A stretch of DNA of 7,254 bases from positions 1 through 7,254 of the forward strand of contig JASKZZ010000021.1 of the NCBI GenBank assembly GCA_030147335.1. Direction: 5' to 3'. Origin of the DNA: Herpetosiphonaceae bacterium (lineage in GTDB: Bacteria > Chloroflexota > Chloroflexia > Chloroflexales > Kallotenuaceae). Of this stretch, positions 4,705 to 7,254 are shown one piece after another; the stretch's first letter is position 1; each line of letters opens with the position of its first letter. The position numbers were made by a program, and so were the translations under genes. The notes under the pieces are model-generated. The model ran no database searches. It saw only the letters and a list, made by a program, of their open reading frames with translations, and was not told the origin of the DNA.

Positions 4705-6003
4705 ATGAAAAGCGATTTCTACGCTGCTATTTCGCAAATTGCCGCCGAGCGTGGTATTCCGCGTGAGTCCGTGCAAGAAGTGGTCGAGCAAGCGCTTGAG
4801 ACAGCATACAAGCGCTATTTAGGCCAAAACCCACCGCCGATTACCATCGACGTCAAGCTTGATCCGACGACCGGCGATGCGCGCGTGTTTGCGGAAAAAC
4901 AGGTCGTAGAAGACGTCGATGATGATCGATTTGAAGTCTCGTTGGAGAATGCGCGCAAGATTCGGCCCGATGCGCAGCTTGGCGAGATGGTCATGATCGA
5001 ATCAACGCCCAACGACTTTGGACGTATCGCTGCGCAAACAGCCAAGCAGGTTGTGCTACAGCGGATCAAGGAAGTTGAGCGCGACCATGTGTATGGCGAG
5101 TTTATGGATCGCGAAGGTGAGATTGTCACCGCGTCCGTTCAGCGCCATGCCAAGGGTAACGTGATTTTGGAAATGGGCAAGGCTGAGGCGGTGCTGCCGC
5201 CAAAGGAGCAAAGCCCATCGGATCGCTATTATCCCGGTCAAAGGCTCAAGGTATACCTGCAAGAAATTCGGCGCGAAGAGCGTGGGCCGCGCTTGATAGT
5301 GTCGCGCTCAAACAAAGACTTGATCAAGCGCTTGTTTGAGATGGAAGTTCCCGAGATTTATAACGGGTCGGTTGAGATCAAATCAATTGCGCGCGAACCG
5401 GGCGTTCGCTCGAAAGTGGCGGTAGCGGCACGACAAGAAGGCGTCGATCCGGTTGGCTCGTGCGTTGGTATGCGCGGCATTCGCATCCAAAACATTGTTA
5501 ACGAGCTTAACAACGAAAAAATCGACGTTGTGCAGTGGTCGCCCGATGTGCGCTCGTTTATCTCCAACGCGCTGTCACCGGCAACTGCGGTTGAGGTGCA
5601 GCTCAACGACGATGAAAAATCGGCGGTTGTGATCGTGCCGGATAAGCAGCAGTCCCTGGCGATTGGCAAAGAAGGCCAAAATGTGCGGTTGGCTGCGAAG
5701 CTGACGGGTTGGCGCATCGACATCAAGAGTGCCTCGGAATTGCTGGAAGAAGAGCGCGAAAGCGCTGAGGTGCGCGAAGCAACTCAGGCCGAAGCAATGG
5801 CACTCGAGTCGGCATTATCGTTGGCACGAGTTGAGCCGCATACAGTCGATTCTGATGGAATGGTCCATTACCAGAATATCGATCTGGGACCGTTGCCGGA
5901 AGAGTTGATTGGTCAGACGGTTGACGTGCGCGCGGTTCACGACAAAATTAACATGTATTACAATGATAAGCTTATTGCTAGCTATATTGTTGAAGAAGAA
6001 TAA
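4705..6003 (+). CDS. nusA: Transcription termination/antitermination factor NusA
   Basis: This 432-residue protein binds RNA polymerase near the RNA exit channel and modulates pausing, termination and antitermination. Domains in order: the N-terminal polymerase-binding domain (about 1-125), with the family opening FYAAISQIAAERGIPRESV and VEQALETAYKRYLG; an S1 domain (about 135-200: GEIVTASVQRHAKGNVILEMGKAEAVLPPKEQ); KH1 with VGSCVGMRGIRIQNIVNEL (GMRG loop 255-258); and KH2 with LAIGKEGQNVRLAAKLTGW (GKEG loop 321-324). Core NusA ends near residue 350. About 80 further residues follow: a charged linker (350-375), then a compact segment with GPLPEELIGQTVDVRAV and INMYYNDKLIASYIVEEE. It does not look like the E. 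coli acidic repeats. GAAGGA at 4695-4700 lies 4 nt before the ATG. ylxR begins 42-78 bp downstream and infB follows, the standard bacterial order; rimP is not directly upstream. Confidence 0.97.
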   Translation: MKSDFYAAISQIAAERGIPRESVQEVVEQALETAYKRYLGQNPPPITIDVKLDPTTGDARVFAEKQVVEDVDDDRFEVSLENARKIRPDAQLGEMVMIESTPNDFGRIAAQTAKQVVLQRIKEVERDHVYGEFMDREGEIVTASVQRHAKGNVILEMGKAEAVLPPKEQSPSDRYYPGQRLKVYLQEIRREERGPRLIVSRSNKDLIKRLFEMEVPEIYNGSVEIKSIAREPGVRSKVAVAARQEGVDPVGSCVGMRGIRIQNIVNELNNEKIDVVQWSPDVRSFISNALSPATAVEVQLNDDEKSAVVIVPDKQQSLAIGKEGQNVRLAAKLTGWRIDIKSASELLEEERESAEVREATQAEAMALESALSLARVEPHTVDSDGMVHYQNIDLGPLPEELIGQTVDVRAVHDKINMYYNDKLIASYIVEEE

Positions 6004-6009
6004 CATCTA

Positions 6010-6066
6010 GCACACCAGAGCGACCAGAGGCTGGTATAATATATTATGTCTGGTTCTTTGGTGTGC
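6010..6066. repeat. Nested inverted repeat enclosing the ylxR promoter
   Basis: The outer arms GCACACCA (6010-6017) and TGGTGTGC (6059-6066) are exact reverse complements. The inner arms ACCAGA (6023-6028) and TCTGGT (6049-6054) are nearly concentric with them, the centres differing by half a base. ACCAGAG also occurs as a direct repeat (6014-6020 and 6023-6029). In the middle ATAATATATTAT (6036-6047) is itself a 12-bp palindrome containing the -10. The right outer arm ends immediately before the ylxR Shine-Dalgarno. It could be a regulator site around the promoter, or an RNA structure in nusA-ylxR read-through transcripts. Confidence 0.55.
6032..6040 (+). promoter_or_regulatory. Extended -10 promoter of ylxR
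   Basis: TGGTATAAT is a perfect extended -10 (TGn plus TATAAT at 6035-6040). The expected transcription start is at 6046-6047. This gives either a leaderless start at ATG 6046 or a 35-nt leader to the Shine-Dalgarno-preceded ATG 6082. No consensus -35 is seen; extended -10 promoters often do without one. It would let ylxR-infB be made independently of nusA. Confidence 0.6.
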
Positions 6067-6081
6067 AAAGGTGATGCTGTT

Positions 6082-6423
6082 ATGACAAAGCAGCGACAAT
6101 TTCCACGGGCGAAGCATGTACCACAGCGTACATGCATTGCGTGCCGTAAAATAGATGCAAAGCGTGGCTTAACGCGGCTGGTACGGCTGCTGGACAATCA
6201 CGTTGCCATCGACCCGACCGGAAAGCGGGCTGGTCGTGGCGCATATATATGCGCCGAGCGCGGATGCTGGGAAACAGCATTAAAGCGCAAAGCTGTGGAA
6301 CGCGCACTAAAAATCGAAGTTTTAGATATTGCTGACCGGCAGCTGCTGCAAGAGTATGCAGCGACGTTGGTCTATGGCACGGCGGGTGATAAAGTTGACT
6401 CAGTATCGGTGCCCGCTATGTAA
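6082..6423 (+). CDS. ylxR: YlxR-family RNA-binding protein (DUF448)
   Basis: This 113-residue protein belongs to the small YlxR family normally encoded between nusA and infB. The family has an RNA-binding fold and has been proposed to act as a nucleoid- or RNA-linked regulator; in some bacteria it has been linked to the RNase P RNA. Hallmarks seen: RTCIACRK (residues 16-23), KRGLTRLVRL (27-36), DPTGKRAGRGAYIC (44-57) and CWETALKRKAVERALK (62-77). A tail of about 35 residues follows the conserved core. Start choice: ATG 6082 has a good Shine-Dalgarno, AAAGGTGA at 6067-6074, 7 nt upstream, and gives the normal family N-terminus. An in-frame ATG at 6046 would add 12 residues and sits right after the TATAAT box, so a leaderless longer form is possible. 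It follows nusA by 78 bp (42 bp for the longer form) and precedes infB by 93 bp. Confidence 0.93.
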   Translation: MTKQRQFPRAKHVPQRTCIACRKIDAKRGLTRLVRLLDNHVAIDPTGKRAGRGAYICAERGCWETALKRKAVERALKIEVLDIADRQLLQEYAATLVYGTAGDKVDSVSVPAM

Positions 6424-6463
6424 ATGTTGAGTCTTGTAGTTTATTTGTACATACATAATCGAG

Positions 6464-6496
6464 CAAAGGGGACGCGCCTAGAACGCATCCCCTTTG
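6464..6496 (+). terminator. Hairpin between ylxR and infB (terminator or leader element)
   Basis: The arms CAAAGGGGA (6464-6472) and TCCCCTTTG (6488-6496) pair perfectly. One C-A mismatch follows, then three further pairs (GCG 6474-6476 with CGC 6484-6486) and a 7-nt loop. It is followed by TTTGCTG, a short U run. It ends only 7 nt before the infB Shine-Dalgarno. It could reduce read-through into infB, act as an attenuator, or mark an mRNA processing site. Alternative pairing of CCTTT (6491-6495) with AAAGG (6504-6508) of the Shine-Dalgarno is possible. Confidence 0.5.
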
Positions 6497-6516
6497 TTTG
6501 CTGAAAGGAGCGCGGC

Positions 6517-7254
6517 ATGAGTATTCCGCTAAAACGAAAAGATCCTCCGGCAGAAGAAGGATCGACGCGGACGGGCAATACCCAGACTAACCCGCAAGGT
6601 AACGGGCAAGGTAACGGGCAGCGTCCCCAGAGTACTGGCCAGCGTCCTCAACAACCCCAGCAGCGTCCTCAGGGCACGCCAGCTCAGGCTGGTCCGCCAC
6701 GACCACAAGGTAATCCACCCCAAAATACTGGAAATCGTCCGCAAGGACCACAGGGTAGCGGCAGCCGACCACAAGGGCAGGGCACTGGCTACGGTGGAAA
6801 TCGTCCGCAAGGTCAAGGCTCCGGTTTTGGCGGCGGACGACCGCAAGGCGGCACGGGTGGTGGTACTGGTGGTGGACGACCGCAAGGTGGCACGGGTGGT
6901 GGTACCGGCGGCGGACGACCACAAGGTGGTTCCGGTGGTGGACGTGGTCCTAATCAGGGTGGTGGACGTTACGGCAACCAGGGTGGACGTGGTCCCAATC
7001 AGGGTGGTGGACGCTACGGCAATCAGGGTGGGCGTGGTCCCAATCAGGGTGGTGGACGCCCTGGAGCGGCAGTGCCAGCCGTGGCGCGCGGTCCCGTACG
7101 ACCACGTGGTCCGGTTGAGCTTGGCCCGACGATGACATTGCGCGAGCTAAGCGAGGCGCTTGGTGTAGGCGCGGGCGAGATCATGAAGGAGTTGATCAAG
7201 AACGGCATTATGGCCAACATCAACTCGCAGCTTGATTTCGAGACCGCAGCCTTG
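6517..7254 (+). CDS. infB: Translation initiation factor IF-2, N-terminal part (runs off right edge)
   Basis: IF-2 is the GTPase that places initiator fMet-tRNA on the small ribosomal subunit and drives subunit joining. ATG 6517 has the strong Shine-Dalgarno AAAGGAG (6504-6510), 6 nt upstream, and the frame stays open for 246 codons to the end of the window. Residues 1-18 are charged (MSIPLKRKDPPAEEG). Residues 19-200 are low-complexity, dominated by Gly, Gln, Arg, Pro and Asn: ten RPQ motifs at 36, 43, 50, 62, 74, 84, 96, 108, 121 and 134, then RGPNQGGGRYGNQGG repeats (143-181) and an Arg/Pro/Val stretch. Residues 203-246 form the IF2_N domain: PTMTLRELSEALGVGAGEIM, then KELIKNGIMANINSQLDFET. 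This domain and the nusA-ylxR position identify the gene. The GTPase and later domains lie outside the window. Variable disordered N-termini are normal in IF-2, but a regular repeat array of this type is unusual. Confidence 0.94.
   Translation, partial: MSIPLKRKDPPAEEGSTRTGNTQTNPQGNGQGNGQRPQSTGQRPQQPQQRPQGTPAQAGPPRPQGNPPQNTGNRPQGPQGSGSRPQGQGTGYGGNRPQGQGSGFGGGRPQGGTGGGTGGGRPQGGTGGGTGGGRPQGGSGGGRGPNQGGGRYGNQGGRGPNQGGGRYGNQGGRGPNQGGGRPGAAVPAVARGPVRPRGPVELGPTMTLRELSEALGVGAGEIMKELIKNGIMANINSQLDFETAAL
6832..6942 (+). repeat. 39-bp tandem repeats in infB (GGRPQGGTGGGTG units)
   Basis: Two full in-frame units (6832-6870 and 6871-6909) and a third degenerate unit (6910-6942) encode GGRPQGGTGGGTG. The first two units differ at four positions, all synonymous third bases. 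The third keeps GGRPQGG and then has Ser-Gly-Gly-Gly. Confidence 0.85.
6943..7059 (+). repeat. 45-bp tandem repeats in infB (RGPNQGGGRYGNQGG units)
   Basis: Units at 6943-6987 and 6988-7032, plus a partial third at 7033-7059, encode RGPNQGGGRYGNQGG. The two full units differ at four third-codon positions only, all synonymous. The partial unit is identical to the first 27 bases of unit 2. Confidence 0.9.

Noticed and set aside
4369..4791. 140-codon minus-strand frame across the lipoprotein and nusA start
   Set aside because: It crosses a promoter candidate, a hairpin and two well-supported starts on the other strand; no domain.
6529..6924. 131-codon minus-strand frame rich in Thr, Ser and Leu
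   Set aside because: Antisense reading of the infB low-complexity region; the composition is explained by the repeats.
6832..7059. Short regular repeats considered as a CRISPR-like array or minisatellite outside genes
   Set aside because: The units are directly adjacent with no unique spacers, keep the reading frame (39 and 45 bp) and are part of infB.
6794..7135. 113-codon plus-strand frame with VVD repeats
   Set aside because: It is the frame-shifted reading of the infB tandem repeats. The repeat look comes from the DNA repeats, and the infB frame has the ribosome-binding site and the IF2_N domain.

Overview
The window looks like chromosomal DNA of a filamentous or other member of the Chloroflexota, probably class Chloroflexia. 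This rests on the typical C-terminal tail of a large multidomain regulator at the left edge, a membrane protein joining a TPR-like segment to a B-box-type zinc finger, a small lipoprotein with a YP-repeat tail, a CrtI-type carotenoid gene and the style of the nusA-ylxR-infB cluster. The placement is inferred from protein style, not from a database search. I saw no mobile element, tRNA, rRNA or CRISPR array.

Left part (1-3458). The window opens inside the last 86 codons of a plus-strand regulator. This gene ends convergently, with an 8-bp overlap, against a minus-strand FGGY-family sugar kinase (254-1798). Upstream of the kinase on the same strand is a phytoene desaturase of the CrtI family (1917-3458). 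A perfect 14-bp stem-loop at 1860-1892 separates the two, so they are probably separate transcription units; no metabolic link is evident.

Middle (3459-4704). A 146-bp divergent intergenic region holds two perfect palindromes and candidate promoters for both directions. Rightward follow a TPR/B-box zinc finger/four-helix membrane protein (3605-4288) and a 74-residue lipoprotein (4371-4595). The 109-bp gap before nusA has an extended -10 promoter candidate and a perfect 11-bp GC-rich hairpin.

Right part (4705-7254). This is the conserved transcription/translation cluster nusA, ylxR, infB. rimP, the usual gene before nusA, is not directly upstream. ylxR has its own strong extended -10 promoter, set inside a nested inverted repeat in the nusA-ylxR gap, and a hairpin lies between ylxR and infB. 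infB runs off the right edge. Only its N-terminal region is present: about 200 residues of Gly/Arg/Gln/Pro/Asn-rich repeats followed by the conserved IF2 N-terminal domain. NusA elongation/termination control, the RNA-binding YlxR and initiation factor IF2 would be co-expressed, with regulatory hairpins at each junction.

There is no clear undescribed multi-gene system. The most interesting items are the repeat-built RGG/prion-like N-terminus of IF2, the hairpins and inverted repeats in the nusA-ylxR-infB junctions, the extra C-terminal domain of NusA, and -10 boxes lying directly against start codons, which suggest leaderless transcripts.
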